From Yoonia sediminilitoris (lineage in GTDB: Bacteria; Pseudomonadota; Alphaproteobacteria; Rhodobacterales; Rhodobacteraceae): DNA of 64,000 nt. Position numbers and translations under genes: made by a program. The notes under the pieces are model-generated. The model ran no database searches, had not been told where the DNA came from, and was given only the letters and a program-made list of their open reading frames with translations. Positions 17,801-25,152 of this stretch are shown piece by piece (positions within the stretch are counted from its first letter, which is position 1; the number at the start of each line of letters is the position of its first letter). Where the stretch lies: positions 79,674-143,673 of the forward strand of contig NZ_QBUD01000010.1 in NCBI RefSeq assembly GCF_003058085.1, written 5' to 3'.

Positions 17801-19335
17801 GCCTTGCCCACCCGCTTGTAAACCCGGTACTTTTTGGACTTTGGCGCAAAATATGCGCCGTGACTGTTCGTGGTCTCCGAGGACCCCAGAAACAACAAAC
17901 CGTCATCATTCAGCGCGAAGTGGAACATCTGGATGATCCGTTCTTGCGCATCTGAATTGAGGTAAATGAGCAAGTTGCGGCACGATATCAAATCAAGTTT
18001 GGAAAACGGTGCATCGGCCAGAATATCCTGATGCGCAAAGACCACCGCATCACGCAAATGCGCTTTCACCCGGTAGGAATGATCTTCCTTGTCAAAGAAG
18101 CGGGCCAGACGCTCGGGCGATATGTCACCCACAATCGCTGCGGGATAGACCCCCTCGCGCGCGATTGCGAGTGACTGGTCTTCGACATCGGATGCAAAAA
18201 TCTGCAACTTGACGTCTTTGCGAACCGCCTGAATTTGCTCGATAAAGAGCATCGCCAACGAATAGGCTTCTTCGCCGGTAGCACAGGCGGGCACCCAGAT
18301 GCGCACAGGTTTGCCGGGCGCGCAGTTCTTGACCACATCGGGCAATACGTTTTTGGCCAGATAATCGAACGCCTCAGGATCGCGAAAGAACGATGTGACA
18401 CAAATCAAAAGATCGGCCCTAAGCTGTTGTGCTTCTTCAGTTGAATCCTTTAACAACGCCAGATAGTCCGCCGCATCTTCCATATGGCGCAACGCCATCC
18501 GCCGCTCAATCCGGCGCAGCAGCGTGCCTTCCTTGTAGAATTCAAAGTTGATCGGGTTATGCGCCTTGAGAACCTCTATGATTTCAGCCATCGCGCTGCG
18601 TGCATTTTCGCCCAGCGCTTTTGATGTCGATCCCCTCCGCACATAGGGTTGTGCGGCATATTTGGAAATCGCCTTGGGCATCTCGGCGACCGGCAGAGTT
18701 TGGTCGACCATACCTGTTGCGATCGCATTGCGCGGCATCCCGTCATGTGCCGCTTCGCGGGGATCCTGCGCCAGAACCATACCGCCGCTTTCCTTGATGT
18801 TGCGGATACCCGCCGTGCCATCACTACCGGTCCCCGACAGAATGATGCCGATGGCATTATGTTGCTGATCGTGGGCCAGCGACCGAAAAAAGAAGTCAAT
18901 CGGCAAACGCATGCCCCGCCGTTCAGCGGGTTCACTGAGATACAGGATACCTTTTTCGATCCGCAGAAACTGTCTGGGCGGAATGATATAGACGTGGTCA
19001 GGCGCGATTGGCGTTCTGTCTTGGGCCAGCGCCACGGTCATTTTCGTGTGTTTGGCCAAAAGATCGGCCATCAGGCTTTCGTGGTCCGGGTCCACATGGT
19101 GGATGGCGATAAATGCCATGCCGGTCTTGTCCGGCATCGCCTCAAAGAAATCAGTGAAGGCCTGCAAACCACCGGCAGAGGCCCCAAGCCCGACAACCGG
19201 CATGGCGAAAGGCGCGGCCTTTGTCGTTGACGTCTGTCTTCGAGGTTTTGGCGTCGCGCGCCTTTTCTTTGCAGCCGAATTGGAACGGTCTTTTCGCTTG
19301 GTCGGCGTAGATGGCTTTTTGGGTTGTCGCACCAT
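14818..19335 (-). CDS. CheB-CheR-PAS-histidine kinase-receiver hybrid sensor
   Basis: A 1505-residue cytoplasmic signalling protein. After a basic N-terminus (about 1-45) comes a CheB methylesterase domain (GLGASAGGLQAF near 50; IAIHHVDPDH; GTGSDGTAGI). Next is a CheR methyltransferase domain (RRIERRMALRHM, VTSFFRDPEAF, VPACATGEEAYSLAM). A long coiled coil (SSEELKASNEEAMSMNEEF, about 690-750) follows, then several PAS domains. The kinase has its H-box at about 1146 (GGLAHDFNNLL), an N-box (NLAINARDAMPDGG) and G-boxes (DTGMGIP, GYGLGLSM). It ends in a receiver with phosphoacceptor Asp near 1438 (VLSDVVMPGG). No membrane segment was seen. No che operon is nearby, so the role may lie in general stress signalling rather than motility. 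Confidence 0.92.
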   Translation of the reverse strand: MVRQPKKPSTPTKRKDRSNSAAKKRRATPKPRRQTSTTKAAPFAMPVVGLGASAGGLQAFTDFFEAMPDKTGMAFIAIHHVDPDHESLMADLLAKHTKMTVALAQDRTPIAPDHVYIIPPRQFLRIEKGILYLSEPAERRGMRLPIDFFFRSLAHDQQHNAIGIILSGTGSDGTAGIRNIKESGGMVLAQDPREAAHDGMPRNAIATGMVDQTLPVAEMPKAISKYAAQPYVRRGSTSKALGENARSAMAEIIEVLKAHNPINFEFYKEGTLLRRIERRMALRHMEDAADYLALLKDSTEEAQQLRADLLICVTSFFRDPEAFDYLAKNVLPDVVKNCAPGKPVRIWVPACATGEEAYSLAMLFIEQIQAVRKDVKLQIFASDVEDQSLAIAREGVYPAAIVGDISPERLARFFDKEDHSYRVKAHLRDAVVFAHQDILADAPFSKLDLISCRNLLIYLNSDAQERIIQMFHFALNDDGLLFLGSSETTNSHGAYFAPKSKKYRVYKRVGKARHRHLDFPLGKSPVFGRAIPAARNMEISHGQQLAELCQKLLVERYAPAAVLINAGMETLFVQGPADQYLKVPAGEASQDLLAMARPGLRAKLGSTIRTAFQTEQDVTATGNLTRAGHSVLVTISALPMVVDGVKLLLVTFADAPVKEAVEEAAENGNDSPIRTQLELELEATRQELQNTIREYERSSEELKASNEEAMSMNEEFQSTNEELETSKEELQSLNEELTMLNSQLQQKVEDEHHLTDDLNNLLSSSGIATLFLDRDLKIMRFTPATRQLFNVIANDVGRPFSDITGKINDPSLIEDSLKVLVDLNTIELEVQATDGKWFIRRILPYRTQDGKIDGFVVTFSDVSDLKALQQSNESALQFAEDIIGTVREPMLVLDEDLCVVRASRSFCSIFQTTSKAVQGKQLFNLQGGQWNQPDLRKLLERILPDKTTVEGHEIQIEVADLGKRSVLVNARQMKSETHGNRLILMAMEDITERQKIQQGLEEREARLSAILDAAPEAIITIDSQGIVTSYSPAARTILGYNSSEVIGQNVKMLMPEPDQSQHDGYMAHYLETGEKKIIGIGREMYARHKDGSEVPIRLNVAEWWIDGERNFTGIVHDLTEDMKRRDALARAQKMEAVGQLTGGLAHDFNNLLTVIIGNLELLEMELDDRSSKELLAEALEASELGAKLTTQLLAFSRKQSLEPATVSLNDLVIAVKPILVRTLGDDISVKTELADDLSLTVTDPGQVENAILNLAINARDAMPDGGTLTIQTRNVVLDSDYAATQVDVDPGPYVALSVTDTGMGIPNALTPRVFEPFFTTKGLGAGYGLGLSMVYGFVKQSGGHVAIYSEEGLGTTVTLYIPPAVKAAAAPAVAKSKQAKIPQSRNETILVVEDDPRVRRLTVNRLNGLGYQTLAAENGPEALEILQGNDRIALVLSDVVMPGGMTGFDVADKALKINPALKVLLATGYADGNEVVDGFARKRHPILRKPYSLNELAKTLRDLLD

Positions 19336-19531
19336 CAGGGTATGTCCTGTTCGTCACTAATTTGGTTAAAATCTACGCAATTCCCCGAAGATTGGCCAGC
19401 GTAGTTGGATCAATTGCGTCTTCCCGCGACTGCAAATCGGAAAGTTTCTTGCAGGCTTGCGTTGAAGCGGGGACCGGCACGGCGCACTTTCGGTGCCAGA
19501 GAGTGCCAAGGCAGGTCAATCGACGTTTGCA

Positions 19532-20743
19532 CTACTCCCGCCTTAACGCATCAATCGGATTCATGCGTGCGGCGCGACGGGCCGGGAAATAGCCAAAGAT
19601 CACCCCAACAGCTGCCGAAAAAGCAAAAGCCAGCAGCACGATCACGGGGTCCGGCTGGAATGGGATCGACAACATGTTCGCCCCCAGCAGGCCAAGGCCC
19701 AACCCCACAAAGATGCCAATCACCCCTCCAAAAAGCGACAGGATAATCGCCTCGACCAGAAATTGCAGCAGCACCTGTCTGGCCTGCGCCCCGATCGCCA
19801 GCCGGATGCCTATTTCGCGGGTACGTTCGGTGACCGACACCAGCATGATGTTCATAATCCCAATCCCCCCGACCAGCAGGCTGACAGCAGCGACCGCCGA
19901 CAAAAGCCCTGTCAGAACGCCGGTGATGCCCGACAGCATCGTTGCCAGTTGCTTCATATCCATCACACTGAAATCGTCATCCTCGCCCCGACCAATCCGG
20001 CGGATATCGCGCATCAGCAACTCGATCTGTTCTTGCGCGCGTTCGGTCGCCACGCCTTCGCGGACGGCGACAATCATCATCGACACATCGGTGTTACCGG
20101 CAATCCGGCGCTGAAAGGTCTTGAGCGGCATGATCACGAAATCATCCTGATCGCTGCCAAACGTTGACGCCCCCTTCGATTTGGTCAGGCCGATGACCTC
20201 GCACGACAGCGTCTGAATACGAATGACTTCGCCGACCGGGTCCGCGTTGCCGAACAAGGATTTGCGCACCGTTTCGCCAATCACGCAGACCGGTTTGCCC
20301 GACTGGAGTTCGCTGGCATCGAATATCCGACCACGCGCCATTTCCCAGCGCGCAGCGGTGAAATAGCGGTTGTCGGTGCCAATGATATCAGTCCGCCGGT
20401 TTTCATTGCCAAAGACCGCACGGGCGCGCGAGGCGCTCAGCGGTGCGGAAACCTCAACCACGCTTAACTGTTCTTCAAGCAGGTTGTTCATGCGCACAGT
20501 AAACATCGGGACAGCCGTACCCGGGGGTCCGCCTTGCATGGCGTCTTGTCCGGGCATGACCATCAGCATGTTGGTCCCCAGCTTTGCGACGTCGGCGGTG
20601 ACCTGCTGCGTTGACCCCTGCCCCACCGTGACCATCGCAATCACGGCGCCCACACCGATCACGATGCCCAACACCGTCAGGAACGACCGCAGCGCATTGC
20701 GAAAGATCGCTTGCACCGCCAGTTTGATCGTTTCCCACAACAC
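19532..20743 (-). CDS. MacB-type ABC transporter permease (FtsX-like)
   Basis: This is the inner-membrane permease of a MacAB-like exporter. The N-terminal TM segment (FLTVLGIVIGVGAVIAMVTVG) is followed by a large periplasmic MacB_PCD-like domain and three C-terminal TM segments (about residues 280-390) with the typical TERTREIGIRLAIGA loop. The frame is open further upstream, but the family N-terminus (LWETIKLAVQAIFRN) points to the GTG at 20743. That codon lies one base after the TAG of the ATPase gene; a TTG at 20740 is an alternative. About 403 residues without an ATPase domain, so it is the split LolCE/MacB form. It follows the ATPase and adaptor genes in one operon. Confidence 0.88.
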   Translation of the reverse strand: MLWETIKLAVQAIFRNALRSFLTVLGIVIGVGAVIAMVTVGQGSTQQVTADVAKLGTNMLMVMPGQDAMQGGPPGTAVPMFTVRMNNLLEEQLSVVEVSAPLSASRARAVFGNENRRTDIIGTDNRYFTAARWEMARGRIFDASELQSGKPVCVIGETVRKSLFGNADPVGEVIRIQTLSCEVIGLTKSKGASTFGSDQDDFVIMPLKTFQRRIAGNTDVSMMIVAVREGVATERAQEQIELLMRDIRRIGRGEDDDFSVMDMKQLATMLSGITGVLTGLLSAVAAVSLLVGGIGIMNIMLVSVTERTREIGIRLAIGAQARQVLLQFLVEAIILSLFGGVIGIFVGLGLGLLGANMLSIPFQPDPVIVLLAFAFSAAVGVIFGYFPARRAARMNPIDALRRE

Positions 20744-20744
20744 A

Positions 20745-21455
20745 CTAAGCCACCACCCTTGCTGTCGCGGCGTCGCTTTCGATCCGCCCATCAACCATCC
20801 AGATCTTCCGTTTGGCATACTCTGCCATGTCTGACTCGTGCGTCACCATGATGATTGTCAGCCCGTCGCGCTGGTTCAGCTCTTGCAGAACTTCCATAAT
20901 TTCGACCGATAACTTGGTATCAAGGTTGCCCGTCGGCTCATCGGCGAGAATGACCTGTGGATTGCCTGCAAGTGCGCGCGCGATGGCAACCCGCTGCTGC
21001 TGGCCGCCCGACAATTCTGAGGGATCATGATGCGCCCGCTCGGCCAATCCGGTCTTGGCCAGTGCTTCGGTTGCGGCGCGATGACGTTCGGTACGCGACA
21101 GCCCCTTGTAGATCAGCGGCAGTTCGACATTCTGCAAAGCGCTGGTGCGCGGCAAAAGATTATAGCCCTGAAACACAAAACCCAGATAGTGGCGGCGCAG
21201 CAAGGCACGCTGGTCCTGCGTCAGTTTTGCCACCTCAACCCCGTTAAACAGATAGTGGCCCGCTGTCGGGGCATCCAGACAGCCAATCACATTCATCGCG
21301 GTCGATTTGCCAGAGCCGCTGGGCCCCATGATCGCCACGAACTCGCCCGCATCAATATCCAGATCAATGCCGTCAAGCGCACGCACTTCGGCCTCTCCTG
21401 TGCCGTAGATGCGTGAAATACCGCGCAGCCGGATCAATGGAACAGGTTCAGGCAT
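20745..21455 (-). CDS. MacB/LolD-type ABC transporter ATPase
   Basis: A 236-residue ATPase with Walker A GPSGSGKSTAMN, Q-loop, signature LSGGQQQRVAIARAL, Walker B VILADEPTGNLD and H-loop MVTHE. The frame is open from 21620, but the family N-terminus PLIRLRGISRIYG follows the ATG at 21455. That ATG overlaps the last 8 bases of the membrane-fusion gene, so translation is probably coupled. Together with the adaptor and permease it should form a tripartite efflux or envelope-export system; no outer-membrane channel gene is adjacent. Confidence 0.92.
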   Translation of the reverse strand: MPEPVPLIRLRGISRIYGTGEAEVRALDGIDLDIDAGEFVAIMGPSGSGKSTAMNVIGCLDAPTAGHYLFNGVEVAKLTQDQRALLRRHYLGFVFQGYNLLPRTSALQNVELPLIYKGLSRTERHRAATEALAKTGLAERAHHDPSELSGGQQQRVAIARALAGNPQVILADEPTGNLDTKLSVEIMEVLQELNQRDGLTIIMVTHESDMAEYAKRKIWMVDGRIESDAATARVVA

Positions 21456-22689
21456 CCACACGGTCCACGATAACCTCATCACCTTTGTCCAACGCACCTT
21501 CGATGATTTCTGTTCTGATCCCGTCAGTCGCACCCGCAACAACCGGGATTTCCACTGGCATTCCATCGCGCAATACCCAAACCGTGCGGTCATCCCCCAT
21601 CCTGCGGGTATCCGGGCCATCGGGGATCAGCATCCCCAACAGGCCGACCGTTTCGTCTTTTTCTGCGTCAGGCACAGCGGGCGGCACATAGCGCAGCGCG
21701 GCATTCGGGACCGTCAGCACATCCGATAGTTCCTCTACCGTAATCTCGGCTGTGGCGGTCATGCCCGGACGCAAGGACAAATCGGCATTGTCGATGGTCA
21801 GCACCGCCTTGTAGGTCACGACCCCTTCGACCGTTTCGGGCGCAAAGCGTATTTCGGATATCTCGGCAGGGAACAGACGCTCGTCATAGGCATCCACCGT
21901 GAATGTGGCCTTGTTGCCCACGGCCGTGCGACCGATGTCAGCTTCGTCGATATCGACCTGCAATTCCATCTTGGTGAGATCCTCGGCCAAGGTGAACAAT
22001 ATCGGTGCGGACAGGGATGCTGCCACGATCTGCCCCGGATCAACGGCCCGGTCCAACACAACGCCGGTGATGGGCGAACAGATACAGGCCTTGTCCAGTT
22101 CAGCTTGGGTCAGATCAAGATTGGCTTCGGCCAAGGCACGGTCGGCAAGCGCTGACTGCAACTCGGCCTGTGCACGCACATAGGCCGCTTTGCGCGTCAC
22201 AAAGGTCTGATGCGCCGCGACGCCACGTTCCTCCAGTTGCTCGACGCTGTCGTACTGGGTCTTTGCTTCCTCAAGCGTGGCCCGCGCCATTGCGACACGT
22301 GCGATTGCACTGTCCAGCGCCGCCTTGCTGACCGCCAGTGATGCCTCAAGCTTGGTTGTGTCCAACTCAGCCAGCACATCGCCCGCAACGACCTGGTCAT
22401 TGAAATCCACGCGGACTTCATCAAGGGTGCCCGACAATTCGCTTGAAATCTCGACCAGATTGGTCGGCTCGACAGTGCCGGTTGCAATCACGGTGACGCG
22501 CAAATCGCCCGTCATGGCAGGCGCGGTCACATAGCGCACGTCCCTTGTTTCATCCGTAAGCGTCGGCCAGAGCAAAACCGCCACACCAACCACGACCACA
22601 CCAAGCGCATATTTTGCCCACCGGGGCATGCCGCTCTTGTGGTCGTCAAGGCCGAGCTTTCTGGCGACGTCATCTGCTGTTTCCGACAT
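21448..22689 (-). CDS. Membrane-fusion protein (MacA/HlyD family)
   Basis: A 413-residue periplasmic adaptor anchored by one N-terminal TM segment (YALGVVVVGVAVLLW, about residues 27-42). The barrel-sandwich/lipoyl halves flank a helical hairpin (about 100-190) rich in Ala, Glu and Gln. The motifs SGTLDEVRVDFNDQVVAGDVL and ITGVVLDRAVDPGQIV are typical. It would bridge the MacB-like permease to an outer-membrane channel. It is the first gene of the three-gene minus-strand operon. Its upstream region carries a perfect FNR box at 22789-22802, 100 bases before the ATG, which could serve this operon or the divergent plus-strand genes. Confidence 0.9.
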   Translation of the reverse strand: MSETADDVARKLGLDDHKSGMPRWAKYALGVVVVGVAVLLWPTLTDETRDVRYVTAPAMTGDLRVTVIATGTVEPTNLVEISSELSGTLDEVRVDFNDQVVAGDVLAELDTTKLEASLAVSKAALDSAIARVAMARATLEEAKTQYDSVEQLEERGVAAHQTFVTRKAAYVRAQAELQSALADRALAEANLDLTQAELDKACICSPITGVVLDRAVDPGQIVAASLSAPILFTLAEDLTKMELQVDIDEADIGRTAVGNKATFTVDAYDERLFPAEISEIRFAPETVEGVVTYKAVLTIDNADLSLRPGMTATAEITVEELSDVLTVPNAALRYVPPAVPDAEKDETVGLLGMLIPDGPDTRRMGDDRTVWVLRDGMPVEIPVVAGATDGIRTEIIEGALDKGDEVIVDRVDA

Positions 22690-22788
22690 GCTGCACCCTC
22701 AATTGTCATTGAAACCCCGGATCAGACGCAGGCGGACTTTCCGTTCCCGTCACTGACGCGGATGATGCCGCAGCACGATCAGCAGGTA

Positions 22789-22802
22789 TTGATCTTGATC
22801 AA
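22789..22802. promoter_or_regulatory. FNR/FnrL box
   Basis: TTGATCTTGATCAA matches TTGAT-N4-ATCAA exactly. It lies in the divergent region between the export operon (start 22689, minus) and the small membrane protein/kinase pair (start 22965, plus). Either side could be controlled by oxygen through it. Confidence 0.8.
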
Positions 22803-22864
22803 TCAGACCCCGTGCAGAGCCACTACCGTAGCTTGTGATTTCATTGCGCGCCCAGGTAGAAACC

Positions 22865-22945
22865 ATGCCTAAATCATTCACTTTATTACAAAAACTGACA
22901 GCTGCGCTTGCGGTCCTGCCGGGCGGCACCGGGACAGCATCATGA
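22865..22945 (+). CDS. Possible 26-residue leader peptide
   Basis: A short frame starts at the ATG at 22865, begins MPKSFTLLQKLTAALAVLPG and ends at TGA 22943-22945, 19 bases before the next gene. It lies downstream of a perfect FNR box. There is a weak ribosome-binding-like AGGTAG. It reads somewhat like a signal peptide, but nothing else supports it, so it may be chance. Confidence 0.25.
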   Translation: MPKSFTLLQKLTAALAVLPGGTGTAS

Positions 22946-22964
22946 ACTGTGGGCGGGCTACAGC

Positions 22965-23198
22965 ATGACCGATCAATTCATCAATGACCTGCTCGCAGGG
23001 CGCGTGACAGGCCCGACCAGGATCAAAGATTTGGTCATCATCCCGCTTTTCGCGATCGTCATGGCGCTGATGAACAGGCCGATCCTGTCTGCGTTTCTGC
23101 CCATCGCCCCTTTCGTCACTGCGATCATTCTTGTTGCCGGTCATTTGGGCCGGATGCTGCGACTGGAAACCGGCGGGACACCCGATGCCCGGGACTAA
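22965..23198 (+). CDS. Small membrane protein, function unknown
   Basis: A 77-residue protein starting MTDQFINDLLAGRVTG. Two hydrophobic segments (about residues 22-38 and 43-62) suggest two inner-membrane helices with a short polar tail. The frame is open from 22908, but the ATG at 22965 gives a natural membrane-protein start. Its last 14 bases overlap the next gene, so the two are probably translated together. No family recognised. Confidence 0.6.
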   Translation: MTDQFINDLLAGRVTGPTRIKDLVIIPLFAIVMALMNRPILSAFLPIAPFVTAIILVAGHLGRMLRLETGGTPDARD

Positions 23199-24198
23199 AA
23201 GCGGCCTACACATCCGGGTTGCGCAGCTGTTGGGCAACGCCACGACCATTGAAACCAGCAAATCATGGGTCTTTCTGACTGAAACCCACGTCTACAAACT
23301 CAAGAAACGGGTCCGGGATGAGTTGCAGGACCTGACAAGCCTGCGCGGGCGTCACGATAATGCGCTGACTGAAATCGACCTCAACCGGCGTCTGGCGCCA
23401 CAGACCTATTTGGGTGCGCTGCGGTTGCGCGAAGATGCCAATCACACGCTGGCGCTTTTTGGTCCGGGACGAACAATCGACTGGCTGGTTGAAATGAAGC
23501 GGCTGCCGGCAAGCCGGATGCTGGACCAAATGATTTTCGTGCATGGCGGACAGCGCGAAATTCTTGCCCCATTCATTGATATACTAGCGCGCGAATTGAT
23601 CGTTTTCTATCAGTCCTGCCCCCGCACCTGCCTTGGCCCGGACGAACTGTTCTCGGTCGTGCTTGACCAACAAGAGATGAACAACGCTGTCCTGTTTGAT
23701 CCGCTCTTTAGCGACCAATACGCACGTTTCAACGCGGTCACCGACGCTCTGGGTAATCTGTACGAGCGCACCTACGACCACATGGCTGACCGGGTCGCCA
23801 AAGGGTGGATCAGGGAATGCCACGGCGATCTGCGGCTTGAACATATCTGCCTGATCGATCCACCGGCCATTTTTGATTGTCTGGAATTCAACCGAAACCT
23901 GCGATTGCTAGACCCTTATCAGGAAATAACCCAACTGGGGATCGAGGCCGATCTGATGGGCGCGCCATGGATAATGACGGCGCTGTGGACCGCCCTTGCA
24001 GACGCGCTTGGCAGCCCTGCAAATGCCGCACTGCGCAACTTCTACGTAATTACTTACGCTCTACTGCGCGCGCGCCTTTGCCTTGCGCATCTTTTACGGC
24101 CTGCACCGCGCACCCCTGAAAAATGGCTGCCCCTTGGGCTGCGCTATATCGCGATGGCCGAAAGGTCGCTGGGTATTGAAGGCACCCCGGACACGTAG
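23185..24198 (+). CDS. Aminoglycoside phosphotransferase-like kinase (COG2187 type), stand-alone
   Basis: A 337-residue cytoplasmic protein with the kinase fold of aminoglycoside phosphotransferases. SWVFLTETHVYKLKKRVR holds the ATP-binding Lys. The catalytic loop HGDLRLEHICLIDPPAIFD and the following DCLEFNRNLRLLDP give the metal-binding Asp. COG2187 proteins often carry an extra C-terminal P-loop ATPase domain; here it is absent and the protein ends after the kinase. The substrate is unknown and a real role in antibiotic resistance is not implied. The start at 23185 (MPGTKSGLHIR) overlaps the small membrane protein gene. Confidence 0.8.
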   Translation: MPGTKSGLHIRVAQLLGNATTIETSKSWVFLTETHVYKLKKRVRDELQDLTSLRGRHDNALTEIDLNRRLAPQTYLGALRLREDANHTLALFGPGRTIDWLVEMKRLPASRMLDQMIFVHGGQREILAPFIDILARELIVFYQSCPRTCLGPDELFSVVLDQQEMNNAVLFDPLFSDQYARFNAVTDALGNLYERTYDHMADRVAKGWIRECHGDLRLEHICLIDPPAIFDCLEFNRNLRLLDPYQEITQLGIEADLMGAPWIMTALWTALADALGSPANAALRNFYVITYALLRARLCLAHLLRPAPRTPEKWLPLGLRYIAMAERSLGIEGTPDT

Positions 24199-24205
24199 CC
24201 GCCAA

Positions 24206-25024
24206 TCAGCGCCCCAGCGGTTCCATATCCAGACGGTAGTCTTCAGCGATACTGTAGATCGTCTTGTTGGGGACCTTGTACCAGTCTTCGTCCGGTGTCA
24301 CCGGTTCCGAGGCAATCTCGACCGCTTGATATGCGGTGCTTGGTTCATGATGCACGTGCGATTTGCCACAGATCGGACAGGCATAAATATGATCGCGCAC
24401 CAGATAATGGAGCGAGCGGTTATAGCGCGATCCAATCACATGCGTGCCGTCGGTCAGAACGATATTCAAGCCCACCTTCGCCTCTGGCGCGACCTCTGCC
24501 GACCATGCAATCACCTGCTCCAACCCATGCCGCACGGTGTCTTTCAGACCCCGTTCCGGATGGTGCAGAAACAGGCTGAGCAGATAACGAAAGACATGCT
24601 CGCTGTCGGTTGTGCCCCTGATTTCGACACGGTGCAGCGGGTCAGTATGTTCCAGCATCAGCGGACGCACCTGATCAAACGCGGGCACCGTACCATTATG
24701 GGCAAATATCCATTTGCCGTGATGAAACGGGTGCGTGTTTTCAATGCTGGTGCCGCCAACAGTTGCCCGGCGGACATGGGCAAGGACCGTGCGCGCATAG
24801 ACCCGTGCCGCTTTTTTGGCGAAATGTTCGCCATGAAACGCCGCCCATGTCTGCTTTTCAACCAAGGGCAGACCATTATTATAGTCGGCGACACCCCAGC
24901 CATGACCATGCGAATAGCCCTGCATATCGCTTGCACTTTGCGCCATCAGCGCATTCTGGGCAATGACCAGCCCGCATTCGACGCGGGTGGGCTCATTGGC
25001 GTGCATTGCATAAAGACGGCACAT
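24206..25024 (-). CDS. Class II glutamine amidotransferase (YafJ-like)
   Basis: A 272-residue Ntn-type amidotransferase. Cys2 becomes the N-terminal nucleophile after removal of Met (MCRLYAMHANEP). Glutamine-binding landmarks are VLAHVRRATVGG, ENTHPF, FAHNGT and TTDSEHVF. It releases ammonia from glutamine, but no synthase domain is fused, so the acceptor is unknown. It converges with the COG2187 kinase gene with 7 bases between stops. It diverges from the ATP-grasp gene at 25153, which makes that ligase a possible acceptor partner (inference). Confidence 0.88.
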   Translation of the reverse strand: MCRLYAMHANEPTRVECGLVIAQNALMAQSASDMQGYSHGHGWGVADYNNGLPLVEKQTWAAFHGEHFAKKAARVYARTVLAHVRRATVGGTSIENTHPFHHGKWIFAHNGTVPAFDQVRPLMLEHTDPLHRVEIRGTTDSEHVFRYLLSLFLHHPERGLKDTVRHGLEQVIAWSAEVAPEAKVGLNIVLTDGTHVIGSRYNRSLHYLVRDHIYACPICGKSHVHHEPSTAYQAVEIASEPVTPDEDWYKVPNKTIYSIAEDYRLDMEPLGR

Positions 25025-25077
25025 TTTTCGCTCCTGTCAGCTTTTGGGAACAGGATACAGTTCAGGTCAGATCCACG

Positions 25078-25091
25078 TTGACATAGATCAG
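25078..25091. promoter_or_regulatory. FNR-like box between amidotransferase and ATP-grasp genes
   Basis: TTGAC-ATAG-ATCAG is an FNR-like dyad with one change in each half. It lies 54 bases before the amidotransferase ATG (minus) and 62 bases before the ATP-grasp ATG (plus), so one bound regulator could control both. Confidence 0.5.
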
Positions 25092-25152
25092 TCTTTTGCA
25101 GGTGATGGCCGTATAGCTCTAAGAAGCAATCCAGCGCGAAAACAGGCCGCTT

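Noticed and set aside
23185..24198. Antibiotic resistance by aminoglycoside phosphorylation
   Set aside because: COG2187-type proteins share only the kinase fold with resistance enzymes, and no resistance context is present.
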